DNA of 64,000 nt from an uncultured Bacteriovoracaceae bacterium. Lineage in GTDB: Bacteria > Bdellovibrionota > Bacteriovoracia > Bacteriovoracales > Bacteriovoracaceae. Under the pieces are notes generated by a model. That model was given only the letters and a program-made list of their open reading frames with translations. It was not told the DNA's origin and did no database searches. The stretch is taken from the NCBI GenBank assembly GCA_937952395.1, contig CALFYV010000090.1, positions 62,001 to 126,000 of the forward strand. The letters are read 5' to 3'. This document shows, in pieces, positions 9,421 to 16,928 of the stretch. The position numbers and the translations under genes are program-made. How positions within the stretch are numbered: position 1 is the first letter of the stretch; each line of letters begins with the position of its first letter.

Positions 9421-10362
9421 ATGTCACGTAAAGAACAGTTGTTTATTATATGTATTTTGCTTTTAGTAATTAACATTTTAGTTTACCTAAAAAAGACGGA
9501 CAAACATCCAGAACATGTTCAAGAAGACCCTGGTTTAGAATGGCTGTTTAAGCCTGAACAAGAACAACCAAAGCCCGAACCTAAACCTGAGCCTGAGCCG
9601 GAAATTGAACCTGAATGGGTTAATTATCCTCCTTTAAGAGAAGTCACTAATTTAGGAAAGGTTTTATCTGATATTGAGAGCCACATGCCTGCCGGGCATA
9701 TTTATCGTGATAGTGACAAGATTACCTGGGCTCATGAGACAACCCATGGTATTAACTCAAATTTGCGACAAAAATATAGCAGAAGTTATGGAGGAAGAGA
9801 TGTTTGGGGCCGTTCAGCTTGGAAGGAAATTGACGGAAAGCCAGTATTCCACAATGGGCGAATAAACGGATTTTATTGTTTAGATAATAAGGCTGCAATA
9901 ATTGAAGAACCGCCAACTACAATGCAGGCCGCAGCGGCATTGGTTCCTCAATCTTTAAGAGGCCCAGTTTATAATTTATACATGGTACAACAAGCCAGAT
10001 CATGGGGCGATACTCCTTTATACATTTTTGATGAATGGTCAGCATACCAAAATGGATCAGCGTGCAGAGCCGATTTAGAAATTCAAGAAAGATCAGAGAC
10101 TGTTTCCCAGATGCTAGAATTTGATGTATATGCTTTAGCATTAGCAATGGCTGTTAAAAAACAAGCTCCTAATTACGATGACAGTCAATTTAAACGTTTT
10201 CTAATGTGGAGCTTAGACCGATCTTTCAAACTTTATAAAGGGGAGTCCAGAGCACAGTCTTATCTCCAAGCATGGAAAACTAGCCCGGATGCTGAGGATT
10301 TAAGGCAATTTACTAGGGAATATTGTGGCCAAGAATGGACAAAAAAAGTGTTAGGATTTTAA
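9421..10362 (+). CDS. Membrane-anchored protein with HExxH metallopeptidase motif
   Basis: A 313-aa protein. Residues ~6-22 form a membrane segment, ~30-62 a Pro/Glu/Lys repeat linker, and the rest an extracytoplasmic domain with AHETTHGIN (~103-111). This is an HExxH zinc motif, followed ~95 residues later by DEWSAYQNG, where the Glu could be the third ligand of a gluzincin-type protease. The substrate is unknown; a role at the cell envelope (lysis, exclusion or virion entry) is possible. It is divergent from the gene at 9001-9405, with only 15 bp between starts, so the promoters must overlap the coding ends. Confidence 0.7.
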   Translation: MSRKEQLFIICILLLVINILVYLKKTDKHPEHVQEDPGLEWLFKPEQEQPKPEPKPEPEPEIEPEWVNYPPLREVTNLGKVLSDIESHMPAGHIYRDSDKITWAHETTHGINSNLRQKYSRSYGGRDVWGRSAWKEIDGKPVFHNGRINGFYCLDNKAAIIEEPPTTMQAAAALVPQSLRGPVYNLYMVQQARSWGDTPLYIFDEWSAYQNGSACRADLEIQERSETVSQMLEFDVYALALAMAVKKQAPNYDDSQFKRFLMWSLDRSFKLYKGESRAQSYLQAWKTSPDAEDLRQFTREYCGQEWTKKVLGF

Positions 10363-10404
10363 TTTTACAAACTATAATAATATAGCTACAGCTTGGAGTA
10401 AACA

Positions 10405-11040
10405 ATGAGTAAATTAGAAAAAGTACTTGTTACAATAATGGCTTTCGGACTTATTTTAGCAATCTTGTGGTGGTCACAATTAAAACCTAGATATCTATCA
10501 CAGGCAGATTATATTCCTCCTGCATCCCCTGTAATTCCTTATGATGAACTTTTAGATGAAGAGCCAAAACCATCACCAAGAGGACCGGAACTGAAAGATG
10601 TCCAAGCATTTGTCTTGCCGGGTTCAATTACCTATAAAATAGAAGAAAATAAAGCTACTAAAATTGGTAAAATAGTAGATAAAACTTTTGCTTGTACAAT
10701 TTTGAAAACTATTTTCACAGATGACAATGAAAGGTATTTTCTAGTTCGAATCGAAGAAGAAGGATTTAGAATAGGCAATTGGATTGTTCATGAAAATTCT
10801 ATAATTAAAAACCCAAAAGCCGTAACTGTCCCTGGATGTTTTGTTTATAAAAAGAACCCGGATGGTATGAAACAATCAGGACAACTTTATGATATTGCTT
10901 TTTCTTGTATAATATTAGATGTATTTGAAGTCAATAATGAAAAATATTATTCAATTAAAATTGATGAGCCTAACTTCAAATCAGATAAACATATTGTAAG
11001 AGAAGATGGAATAATCTTTTTAGATGATATTTTGAAATAA
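10405..11040 (+). CDS. Membrane-anchored protein, unknown
   Basis: A 211-aa protein with a single N-terminal membrane segment (about residues 9-24), a Pro-rich spacer (~30-60) and two similar halves. Each half has a V-P-G-x(1-2) start (VLPGSITYKI and VPGCFVYKK), an AFxCxI strand (FACTILK, FSCIILD) and a YFLVRI / YYSIKI strand. An internal duplication of a small beta-rich domain is therefore likely. Presumably exported topology. It lies downstream of the HExxH protein gene on the same strand and ends directly against the convergent gene at 11041. Confidence 0.72.
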   Translation: MSKLEKVLVTIMAFGLILAILWWSQLKPRYLSQADYIPPASPVIPYDELLDEEPKPSPRGPELKDVQAFVLPGSITYKIEENKATKIGKIVDKTFACTILKTIFTDDNERYFLVRIEEEGFRIGNWIVHENSIIKNPKAVTVPGCFVYKKNPDGMKQSGQLYDIAFSCIILDVFEVNNEKYYSIKIDEPNFKSDKHIVREDGIIFLDDILK

Positions 11041-11688
11041 TTATTCTTGGTAGCCGTGTCGCCATAACCAATCATAATACCATTCTGAAAGTGTTTGATT
11101 TGGGTTTTCAGATGGCGGTATATAAGCTTCTCTTTCAAGCTCCCGAGGCTCAACACCTTGTCTTATAATTCTGTCTACGTTCTTTTTATTTTGAGTTATA
11201 TGGTTTCTGTGCCATTTGAACACACCATGACGACTTTCACGATCATTTAGTTTCTCAAAATTATTACGACGTTCAATTTCCGCCATTTCTTTATCGACAT
11301 CTTTTTTTCGTTGTTCCCAACTGTTTTTAGCATCTCGCCAAGCTTTCCAATTTTTATGATGAACTGTTTTCATAAACTCATCATAACTTGAATAAGTAAC
11401 ACCATCAATTGTAAAGGTTGAATTTGTAGATTTATTTAAATTTTTATGTTTTTCTGCTAATTGTAGCCTATGTTCTCTTTCAGCTAAAGCATGTTCTCTA
11501 CGTTCGAATTCTAGTTCTTTTTTAGTTCTTAATTCAGCTAATTCTTTTTGATATCTTTCTGTATTGCTCAGCCTATTATTTTGTAGCGGCGTCCAATTAT
11601 CTGGTAGATTTTGTGGTGGCAGCCAAGGTGCTTGGGCCATTACAGGAGTGCTTATTAAAAATGATAACAAAACTAATATTTTACGCAT
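11041..11688 (-). CDS. Exported charged coiled-coil protein
   Basis: A 215-aa protein with a clear signal peptide: MRK, a hydrophobic core ILVLLSFLIST and an Ala-X-Ala type cleavage site PVMA-QAP. The mature part is strongly charged with long Glu/Arg/Lys helices (~35-80 and ~115-170), probably coiled coil, and ends WYYDWLWRHGYQE. No enzymatic motif. Exported to the periplasm if the host is Gram-negative. Preceded on its strand by a strong terminator at 11711-11740, so it must have its own promoter in the short interval 11689-11711 or depend on read-through. Confidence 0.75.
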   Translation of the reverse strand: MRKILVLLSFLISTPVMAQAPWLPPQNLPDNWTPLQNNRLSNTERYQKELAELRTKKELEFERREHALAEREHRLQLAEKHKNLNKSTNSTFTIDGVTYSSYDEFMKTVHHKNWKAWRDAKNSWEQRKKDVDKEMAEIERRNNFEKLNDRESRHGVFKWHRNHITQNKKNVDRIIRQGVEPRELEREAYIPPSENPNQTLSEWYYDWLWRHGYQE

Positions 11689-11710
11689 ATAATAGCTATG
11701 CGTGAAACAA

Positions 11711-11740
11711 TAAAAAAAGCCCGCCGAAGCGGGCTTTATT
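11711..11740 (-). terminator. Rho-independent terminator after the VWA gene
   Basis: On the minus strand a GC-rich stem (AAAGCCCGC/GCGGGCTTT) closed by a UUCG tetraloop is followed by seven T residues. This is the canonical form. It ends the transcript of the VWA gene (stop at 11757). The plus strand also has a short T-rich tail, so it may act weakly in both directions. Confidence 0.9.
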
Positions 11741-11756
11741 TGAATTTAATAGGACT

Positions 11757-12617
11757 TTATTTGTCAAAAGTTACGGGTTTTGCACAGGTTAGGTCCAAAT
11801 AAGTTGTATCTGGATTTCTTCCCTCAGCTAAAACCTTATCTCCTATTTGACAATTATTCTTTTGAGCAAGAATTTTTTGTGCTTGCATTTCAAAACCAGG
11901 ATTTGATTTAAAGAAATCCGGCTGTGAAGATGGCTGATTGTCATCATCAACAAAATTAGCTGCAAGTCCTTGGACATCAGAATAAACATTGCTACAAGCG
12001 GTTTGACCTTTTGCACGAGCCGCATAATACATATTTGTGCGTGCAGTTGAACGTCTCAAACTGTGAGCCGCAACTTCGGCATTTTCATTAGACCAGCGGC
12101 CCATGTTTTCAATTGGAATACCAATATCACGGGCAACTTTTTTAATATCCTCATCACTGCAACCCATATAAGTAAATGTCCATTTGCCTGTAGCATTACA
12201 TTCGTCAATCATCGAACGAATAACCGATGGGTTAAATCTGTTTCCATAATGTTTGGAATCATTTTCTTCGCCATCGGAAATTGAAATAACCAAATAAGCT
12301 GTATCTTCGTCTGGATTGGTGGTTTTTTTCAATTTGTCAATAGTATATCCTAATGCGTCATACCAAGCAGTTGCGCCAGCAGGATGATAAGAATGACTAT
12401 CGGCTTCGGCCAACTGGCCGGCTGGTGTAAGCCAATTATGTTCGAAAACATTCGCATTAAATGTAACCAAAGATACTGTAATGTCTTGATCTTTGGCGTT
12501 TTCCATCATTTGAGTTCGTTGTTCGTTGTAATGATCGATAGCTTGTTGGGCAATTCTGCCCATTGATCCACTGCGATCCATTACAATTGCAACATGTGTT
12601 TTTGGTTTTTTATTCAT
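11757..12617 (-). CDS. VWA-domain protein
   Basis: A 286-aa protein with a von Willebrand A fold: the MIDAS metal site is visible as DRSGSMG (residues ~14-20), a Thr in the GATAWYD block (~75) and SDGEEND (~111). The C-terminal ~100 residues are polar and not recognised. I chose ATG 12617 because GGAGAAAAG precedes it; an upstream in-frame start lies inside the neighbouring gene without a ribosome site. It overlaps the 3' end of the 370-aa gene at 12610, so the pair is translationally coupled. Cytoplasmic VWA proteins commonly act as metal-dependent protein-binding modules. Function here unknown. Confidence 0.85.
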   Translation of the reverse strand: MNKKPKTHVAIVMDRSGSMGRIAQQAIDHYNEQRTQMMENAKDQDITVSLVTFNANVFEHNWLTPAGQLAEADSHSYHPAGATAWYDALGYTIDKLKKTTNPDEDTAYLVISISDGEENDSKHYGNRFNPSVIRSMIDECNATGKWTFTYMGCSDEDIKKVARDIGIPIENMGRWSNENAEVAAHSLRRSTARTNMYYAARAKGQTACSNVYSDVQGLAANFVDDDNQPSSQPDFFKSNPGFEMQAQKILAQKNNCQIGDKVLAEGRNPDTTYLDLTCAKPVTFDK

Positions 12618-13722
12618 TATCTTTTCTCCAAGTGTTAGTAGTGTTTTCAGCATACCATCCACCATCATTACATTTGTAATAATCAGGAGTGGTATAGATT
12701 TGTGGTTTAAACAAATTTTTATAAGTTGGCGGGCACTGCCAATTTTCGTAAAACGGATTTGGCTGGCGTTTAATTTCTGGGCGTTTAACGTCTACTTTAC
12801 GCCCTTGGTCAAAAGGGCGGCGGGGATTTCCCGCACCCCCTTTCGAGTTCAGAATAACCTTAAGAGTTGGCAAATCGCCAGTTTTTTCAAGACGATCAAA
12901 CTCAATTGAAGCCTTATGATGGCGTGTCCTAATCATTTTCATTGCATCAGACTGCACAGCTAGGTCCATCCAATCGTGAGCTTTTTCAATTGAAACAGAA
13001 TTGTTTCCAATTGCTACACGAATTAATTGGCGAACACAAAGCGGCACGCCTTCCCAACTACGACCCGTCTGATCGCATGTGCCATCAGGACGCAAAGGAC
13101 GGCCAGGGTAAAGAGGGTTTTCTTCTGCAAAATTGTCAGGCAATTCACCAATTTTATAAACAGGCTTAATTTCTTCGTTAATTGTGTAAAATTGGCGACC
13201 CGGATAGCCTTGTTTTAATTCCATCAAAAGCTTATAAGTTGATTCTACATCAACTAAACGGCCCTCTAAATAAACAATAAAAGATTGTCCTTTAGCGATG
13301 CTTTGCAACCGTTTACCAACGGTATTATCAGCATTTTCCGGATCAAAAGCTTCGACCAACTCTTTTGGAGTCATACGGTCAGCTTTTTTAGCAGAAACCG
13401 GACGAGATGGTGACTCAGATTTGGTTGAAACGTTGCCACGGAATATTTTTGCAATATCCTTGGCTAAAAGCAGAGGAAGTGTAACCGACCCAGTTCCACC
13501 AAAACATGTAAGAATATCTTCGTAACGAAGTTGTTTCGCACGATCTTCAGTGGTAGCACCAATTGCCTTTAGAGAGGCAAAGAAATATTCAATATCCACA
13601 TGCCCAGCAGGGGGCGGATTACCGCCAAGCGGTTGTCCAGGGTTTGGTGATAATTCCTGAACTGCTTTATTATGCTCTTCGAGCAGTGTACGTACAGCAT
13701 TAAACTTATTTTCCAACGTCAT
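12610..13722 (-). CDS. Unknown protein paired with the VWA protein
   Basis: A 370-aa protein not recognised. Starts at ATG 13722 after AAGGAG. The N-terminal part is helical (residues 1-30), then a Pro/Gly-rich stretch (~33-48), a central domain with FIVYLEGRLVDVESTYKLL, and a C-terminal aromatic/Cys-containing tail ending in YYKCNDGGWYAENT. Base composition is somewhat richer in GC than neighbouring small genes. It is the first gene of a two-gene unit with the VWA protein, behind a hairpin-rich leader. The constant coupling suggests that the two proteins form a complex. Confidence 0.75.
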   Translation of the reverse strand: MTLENKFNAVRTLLEEHNKAVQELSPNPGQPLGGNPPPAGHVDIEYFFASLKAIGATTEDRAKQLRYEDILTCFGGTGSVTLPLLLAKDIAKIFRGNVSTKSESPSRPVSAKKADRMTPKELVEAFDPENADNTVGKRLQSIAKGQSFIVYLEGRLVDVESTYKLLMELKQGYPGRQFYTINEEIKPVYKIGELPDNFAEENPLYPGRPLRPDGTCDQTGRSWEGVPLCVRQLIRVAIGNNSVSIEKAHDWMDLAVQSDAMKMIRTRHHKASIEFDRLEKTGDLPTLKVILNSKGGAGNPRRPFDQGRKVDVKRPEIKRQPNPFYENWQCPPTYKNLFKPQIYTTPDYYKCNDGGWYAENTTNTWRKDNE

Positions 13723-13806
13723 TTTTAACTCCTTCGCACCCGATTGGTGCAACTAAACGCAGCCTTTGCTGCAACTTACGGTGACTTCGCCGCCACTTGC
13801 GGCATT
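13723..13806 (-). promoter_or_regulatory. Hairpin-rich leader of the VWA operon with a 9-codon open frame
   Basis: Three compact stem-loops precede the ribosome site on the minus strand: GCCGC/GCGGC (13789-13803), GCAGC/GCTGC (13759-13772) and TTGCACC/GGTGCGAA (13733-13752, one wobble). A 9-codon frame (MPQVAAKSP, 13776-13805) starts inside the first hairpin. The short sequence encoding VAAK occurs twice with different codons (GTGGCGGCGAAG and GTTGCAGCAAAG). It could be an attenuator or a translational control region; no known riboswitch class is recognised. Confidence 0.4.
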
Positions 13807-13845
13807 TTCACCAACTATCTTATTGTAGTCGTTTTTTTTCAAAAG

Positions 13846-14046
13846 TTAAGAAGTTTGAGAAGAATTTTCCAATTTCGTCATTGGAGGAATCAAACGATAA
13901 CCATCAGGCAGTTGTTCCTCTAACCACTTCAAATCTTCAGGATTCTCTCTACAACGCCTTCGTAACGACTCATATAGATTGCCCTTTACAATATCTCCCT
14001 CGGGGAGCCGATTGGCCTGTTCTAACATTCGTTGAAATTCATTCAT
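13846..14046 (-). CDS. Small protein, unknown
   Basis: A 66-aa charged, probably all-helical protein beginning MNEFQRMLEQANRLPEG, with an Arg-rich middle (ESLRRRCRENPEDL) and a Ser/Thr tail. No family recognised. Overlaps the end of the zinc-ribbon gene upstream by eight bases, supporting real coupling. A gap of 40 bp separates its stop from the leader of the VWA operon. Confidence 0.65.
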   Translation of the reverse strand: MNEFQRMLEQANRLPEGDIVKGNLYESLRRRCRENPEDLKWLEEQLPDGYRLIPPMTKLENSSQTS

Positions 14047-14248
14047 AATGTGTCTTTATTGTTTGTTGTTGTGATAAATAAAACATGCATCCACAATCTT
14101 TACATCCATGATGAATCACATCTTCATCATAACAAGGAAATTTTTCAAGTTTTTGAGTGGTGGAATTAATCATATCTACATCTAATTTCAAATTATCTCC
14201 AGGACTATGAGTTTCAATATTTTGAGAAATGCATTTAGGACAATTCAT
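14039..14248 (-). CDS. Small zinc-ribbon protein
   Basis: A 69-aa protein with two knuckles: CPKC at residues 3-6 and HHGCKDCGC near residue 50, followed by an aromatic strand MFYLSQQQ. This is the arrangement of a treble-clef or zinc-ribbon. The start at 14248 is chosen because GGAGATGACG precedes it, the CPKC knuckle then falls at the usual place, and it overlaps the 3' end of the 435-aa gene. Could bind nucleic acid or protein; nothing more can be said. Confidence 0.7.
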   Translation of the reverse strand: MNCPKCISQNIETHSPGDNLKLDVDMINSTTQKLEKFPCYDEDVIHHGCKDCGCMFYLSQQQTIKTHYE

Positions 14249-15542
14249 CGTCATCTCCAAACAAATCGTCACTATCTAAATCAAGATATTCTACGTTTCC
14301 AGAATCTAAATTTTCTTTAACTTCTTCTATAACTTCATTAAGTTCTTCTTTAAGTTTATCAGATTCTTCCGGGCCTCCATAGAAACTAATGTCCCAATAA
14401 ATAGAATCTAGAAAATCAATTAATTTATAAGGAAATTGACAAACTAAATCTTTCTCTATACCATAGTTTTTGTTAAGCCACCTAATGATTAAATCTTCGT
14501 CTAATTCAAAAGGCAGGTGGGCTAATTCCCACATAGGAGTCATAGAAACACTGTAAGTTTCGTAATCAGGTATTTCTCCCTGATAAAGGCTTTTTGATTG
14601 TTCTGAAATCTCCCCAACGGCATGGAAGTTAGCAGGCTCGACACACAAATACTTATCAATACCTTTATAAAAACGGCATGTTCTGTCTATTTTTAGATGC
14701 CAAAGCTTTTCTTTTTCATCCAACGGATGGACTTCATTAACTTGTTTATGAAAAATATCAATTGCATTACACCACGAATAATTTGCTATGAATTTAGATA
14801 GCAATTCATTGTCTTTAACATAATTCAGAACATCAGCAAATGTAAGTTCTTCATCTAATGTTATTGGGCAAAAAAGCAAATCTAAACCGCCTTCGATAAC
14901 ATTGTCATTCCGCTTTAAACCTTCTTTAGTAAACACACATGGTTCTTGATGTATTACACCAAATAAAGCTATAATTAATTCAAGAAAAGAGGGCGCATAC
15001 AATACTTCATCAATTACTTTTCCCTTTTCAACAATTTGAAATTTATTGTCTATGGTGACTCGTGTTGATTCGCACCAATTACGATTATCAATATATCCCA
15101 TATCATATTTAATTTCAAAAACACCATTGGTGATTTCACCCTTAGTTGTAATGATCATTTCCTCAGAGGAGTGATCAGAGGACTCAACGAATTTTCTTAC
15201 ATTTGGGTATTCAGGACAAATGAATTCAATTAATTTCTTCAATTCTTTGTAGTTATTAATTACTTTGTAGATATCGCCTAAAGTTACACCTTCTTCTAGA
15301 CGGATTTCATTTCGTAATAAATGCCAAGTAAATTCTACATCTAAGACATCACATAGGAATAAATCAAGGTCTCGGGCGGTGTAAAATGTATGGAGAACTT
15401 CTTTGGTTTGAAGGTCTTTGAGAAAATATTTACCGTCAGAGCGAGAATATCTAAATTTATCCCGCCGGTTGGGGTTAAATTTTAATTCTTTGAGTTTGCC
15501 GCCAGAAAAGATATTTAAGCCTTCGCTCATACATTCACTCAT
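14235..15542 (-). CDS. Large acidic protein, unknown
   Basis: A 435-aa acidic protein with no family that I recognise. It has mixed alpha/beta character, many Asp/Glu, and a highly acidic C-terminus (YLDLDSDDLFGDDDELS) typical of DNA-mimic or chaperone-binding tails, although that is only suggestive. Two starts are possible: GTG 15557 or ATG 15542; the ATG has a GGAA sequence at good distance and is preferred. Upstream lies the structured, apparently gene-free stretch after the tRNA at 15857. Confidence 0.65.
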   Translation of the reverse strand: MSECMSEGLNIFSGGKLKELKFNPNRRDKFRYSRSDGKYFLKDLQTKEVLHTFYTARDLDLFLCDVLDVEFTWHLLRNEIRLEEGVTLGDIYKVINNYKELKKLIEFICPEYPNVRKFVESSDHSSEEMIITTKGEITNGVFEIKYDMGYIDNRNWCESTRVTIDNKFQIVEKGKVIDEVLYAPSFLELIIALFGVIHQEPCVFTKEGLKRNDNVIEGGLDLLFCPITLDEELTFADVLNYVKDNELLSKFIANYSWCNAIDIFHKQVNEVHPLDEKEKLWHLKIDRTCRFYKGIDKYLCVEPANFHAVGEISEQSKSLYQGEIPDYETYSVSMTPMWELAHLPFELDEDLIIRWLNKNYGIEKDLVCQFPYKLIDFLDSIYWDISFYGGPEESDKLKEELNEVIEEVKENLDSGNVEYLDLDSDDLFGDDDELS

Positions 15543-15559
15543 TGAAAAATGTTCCACAA

Positions 15560-15850
15560 AAACTTTGTTCTATAGCCACGATTCTGTTTTATGTCGTCAT
15601 TTATCTTACGAGTAATTCTCGTAGGCAGTGTATTATCACTTACCTGCTCCGACCCGATCTCACAGGGAGACTCACGCCCTCGATCTGTTTGGATTGCTGC
15701 CTCGGTAGTTCAATTGGTTCATTAAACCTCCTACCTTAAAAGTCTTGCAGTCGTGAACTTCCTCTACAATTTTTTGTAGCGACGACTCAAACTAAGTTTT
15801 ATGTGGACACACTCCATTATTACGATGTTTGCCAGTATTACAATTTCCTT
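15560..15850 (-). other. Structured intergenic stretch with a 16-codon open frame
   Basis: No ordinary gene. Read on the minus strand it holds a series of inverted repeats: AGTCGT...ACGACT enclosing CTACAA/TTGTAG, then GGTAG...CTACC enclosing GGTT/AACC, then ACGAG/CTCGT near 15610. A strong ribosome site (AGGAGG) is followed by a 16-codon frame MNQLNYRGSNPNRSRA (15672-15722), with the ribosome site and start inside a hairpin. This could be a regulated leader of the 435-aa gene or a small RNA. I found no tRNA or tmRNA signature here. Confidence 0.35.
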
Positions 15851-15856
15851 TGTAAG

Positions 15857-15959
15857 TGGTCAAGGTGGGACTCGAACCCACACGCCTTTCGGCACTAGTT
15901 CCTAATTTATAAAGCTTTCTTGCTTTGGACTAGCGTGTCTGCCATTCCACCACTCGACC
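15857..15959 (-). tRNA. Leu-type tRNA (anticodon UAG if spliced) with a 22-nt insertion in the anticodon loop
   Basis: A class II tRNA body: acceptor GGTCGAG/CTTGACC with A73, Leu-like D arm, anticodon stem CTAGT/ACTAG, variable arm TGCCgaaaGGC, and T arm GTGGG-TTCGAGT-CCCAC. The anticodon loop is 29 nt instead of 7. Its 3' end TTAGGA fits T33, anticodon UAG, G37, A38 as in leucine tRNAs. The extra 22 nt contain a hairpin, AAAGC-aagaaa-GCTTT, followed by ATAAA. No CCA is encoded. The tRNA at 20619 has the same insertion design. Confidence 0.8.
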
Positions 15960-15961
15960 TT

Positions 15962-16015
15962 AAGCGGCAGTTCTACCTTCTCTAATTCACATGGGGAACT
16001 TCTCTCCTGCCGCTT
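15962..16015 (-). repeat. 9-bp perfect inverted repeat upstream of the tRNA
   Basis: AAGCGGCAG (15962-15970) pairs perfectly with CTGCCGCTT (16007-16015) around a 36-nt interior in which GTTC and GAAC can also pair. It directly precedes the 5' end of the insertion-bearing tRNA in transcription. There is no T run, so it is not a terminator; it may be a processing structure or part of a small RNA. The rest of 16016-16121 shows no gene; a GTG-containing hairpin near 16050 was considered as tRNA and rejected. Confidence 0.45.
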
Positions 16016-16121
16016 TCCCATCAAAATTGGGGCTTTAATTCGAGAAGTCTGCCGATTGTGAATCGGGGCCTGTGCCCATATCTATTTATAGCTTTGAGAT
16101 CGAAGAAAATCAACTGCTATT

Positions 16122-16304
16122 TCAATTTTTTCTAAGCCAGGTATAAACCACCTCTACAAGCCAAGCTAAAACAATTGAAATTATACCAATTAAAGAAACA
16201 GAAAAAATCCAGCCGATACCAATTAAAAACATATTGGAAACAAACATTGACAAAATTGCCATGCTAGCTGCGACAAGTAACAAAATTATCAATGTGATTA
16301 ACAT
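16122..16304 (-). CDS. Small two-helix membrane protein
   Basis: A 60-aa protein made almost wholly of two transmembrane segments (about residues 2-24 and 27-52) with a short basic tail (WLRKN). No family can be assigned to such a sequence. Its ATG overlaps the TAA of the upstream gene (TAATG), so it is coupled to the SmpB-region operon. Small phage membrane proteins of this kind may act in lysis control or exclusion, which is speculation here. Confidence 0.65.
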   Translation of the reverse strand: MLITLIILLLVAASMAILSMFVSNMFLIGIGWIFSVSLIGIISIVLAWLVEVVYTWLRKN

Positions 16305-16498
16305 TAATCTGGACCTTTGACCATTTTATCCAAGAACTTTTCTTTTTTATCCTCAATATAATTTTCAGTCTTTATAATAGCTTCTTCCATAGTGTCATCA
16401 AGATTTACAACGCCAGCAACAACCAAGGCTCGCATATCAATGACAATATTTTTTACAACATCCATACTTTGTGAGAATTTTTGCAACTTATTTTCCAT
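16304..16498 (-). CDS. Small helical protein, unknown
   Basis: A 64-aa helical protein beginning MENKLQKFSQSMDVVKN, with amphipathic repeats and a Lys/Glu-rich C-terminal half. I prefer ATG 16498 (GAGAG upstream); an in-frame ATG at 16519 would lengthen the overlap with smpB. Overlaps the smpB stop region, so translation is probably coupled. No function can be given. Confidence 0.6.
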   Translation of the reverse strand: MENKLQKFSQSMDVVKNIVIDMRALVVAGVVNLDDTMEEAIIKTENYIEDKKEKFLDKMVKGPD

Positions 16499-16928
16499 TT
16501 TGCATCTCTCTTTCTGCATCTCGTTTCTTTAGGGCTTCTCGTTTATCATGCAATTGTTTGCCTTTCGCAACAGCTAAATTTACTTTAACTTTACCATTAT
16601 TTAAATAGAAAGATAACGGAACTAATGTGTGCCCTTTTTGTTTAGCCTGTTCGGCAAACTTGTGTATTTCACGTTTTTTTAGAAGGAGTTTTCTACGACG
16701 TTTGGGCTCGTGTTGAACATGAGTGCTTTTATTTTTGTATTCATCTATATGAGAATTGACCAACCAAACTTCGCCGTCTTCAACTATAGCATAACTGCCG
16801 TCTAGGGATGCTTTGTGATCTAAAAGACTTTTTACCTCACATCCTATAAGAACAATGCCAGCTTCGACAGTATCAAGAATTTGATAATCGTGTCGTGCCT
16901 TTCGATTTTGGCATAATGACTTGCTCAT
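16488..16928 (-). CDS. smpB: SsrA-binding protein SmpB
   Basis: In cells SmpB binds tmRNA and delivers it to stalled ribosomes, with its C-terminal tail reading the empty mRNA channel. This 146-aa protein is full length (family ~150-160). It has NRKARHDY (residues ~8-15), the GCEVKSL loop (~29-35), the DGSYAIV segment, and the C-terminal LHDKREALKKRDAEREM region that forms the decoding-site tail. I found no tmRNA gene in the window, so it may use host tmRNA or block it. Its ATG overlaps the upstream gene's TGA. A ribosome recycling factor gene lies 1.2 kb upstream in the same gene string. Confidence 0.96.
   Translation of the reverse strand: MSKSLCQNRKARHDYQILDTVEAGIVLIGCEVKSLLDHKASLDGSYAIVEDGEVWLVNSHIDEYKNKSTHVQHEPKRRRKLLLKKREIHKFAEQAKQKGHTLVPLSFYLNNGKVKVNLAVAKGKQLHDKREALKKRDAEREMQNGK

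Noticed and set aside
9009..9431. Long plus-strand open frames opposite the Gly/Met/Pro-rich gene
   Set aside because: They arise from the repeat composition of the real minus-strand gene and have no ribosome site.
15696..15765. A tRNA-like D-arm string (GGTAGTTCAATTGG) on the plus strand, considered as a plus-strand tRNA
   Set aside because: No acceptor, anticodon or T stem can be completed around it; the T-loop consensus is absent. The string is antisense to the 16-codon frame and probably accidental.
16022..16085. A CCGA-TTGTGAA-TCGG arm on the plus strand resembling a His(GUG) anticodon arm
   Set aside because: No T arm and no matching acceptor ends; the D arm is not formed. Treated as unexplained pairing.
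15540..16120. A tmRNA gene near smpB
   Set aside because: I looked for the tmRNA 5' consensus (GGATTCGAC), the T-loop GTTCGA/GTTCAA end and a tag frame ending in LAA on both strands here and elsewhere in the window; none was found. A permuted or very divergent form cannot be excluded by eye.
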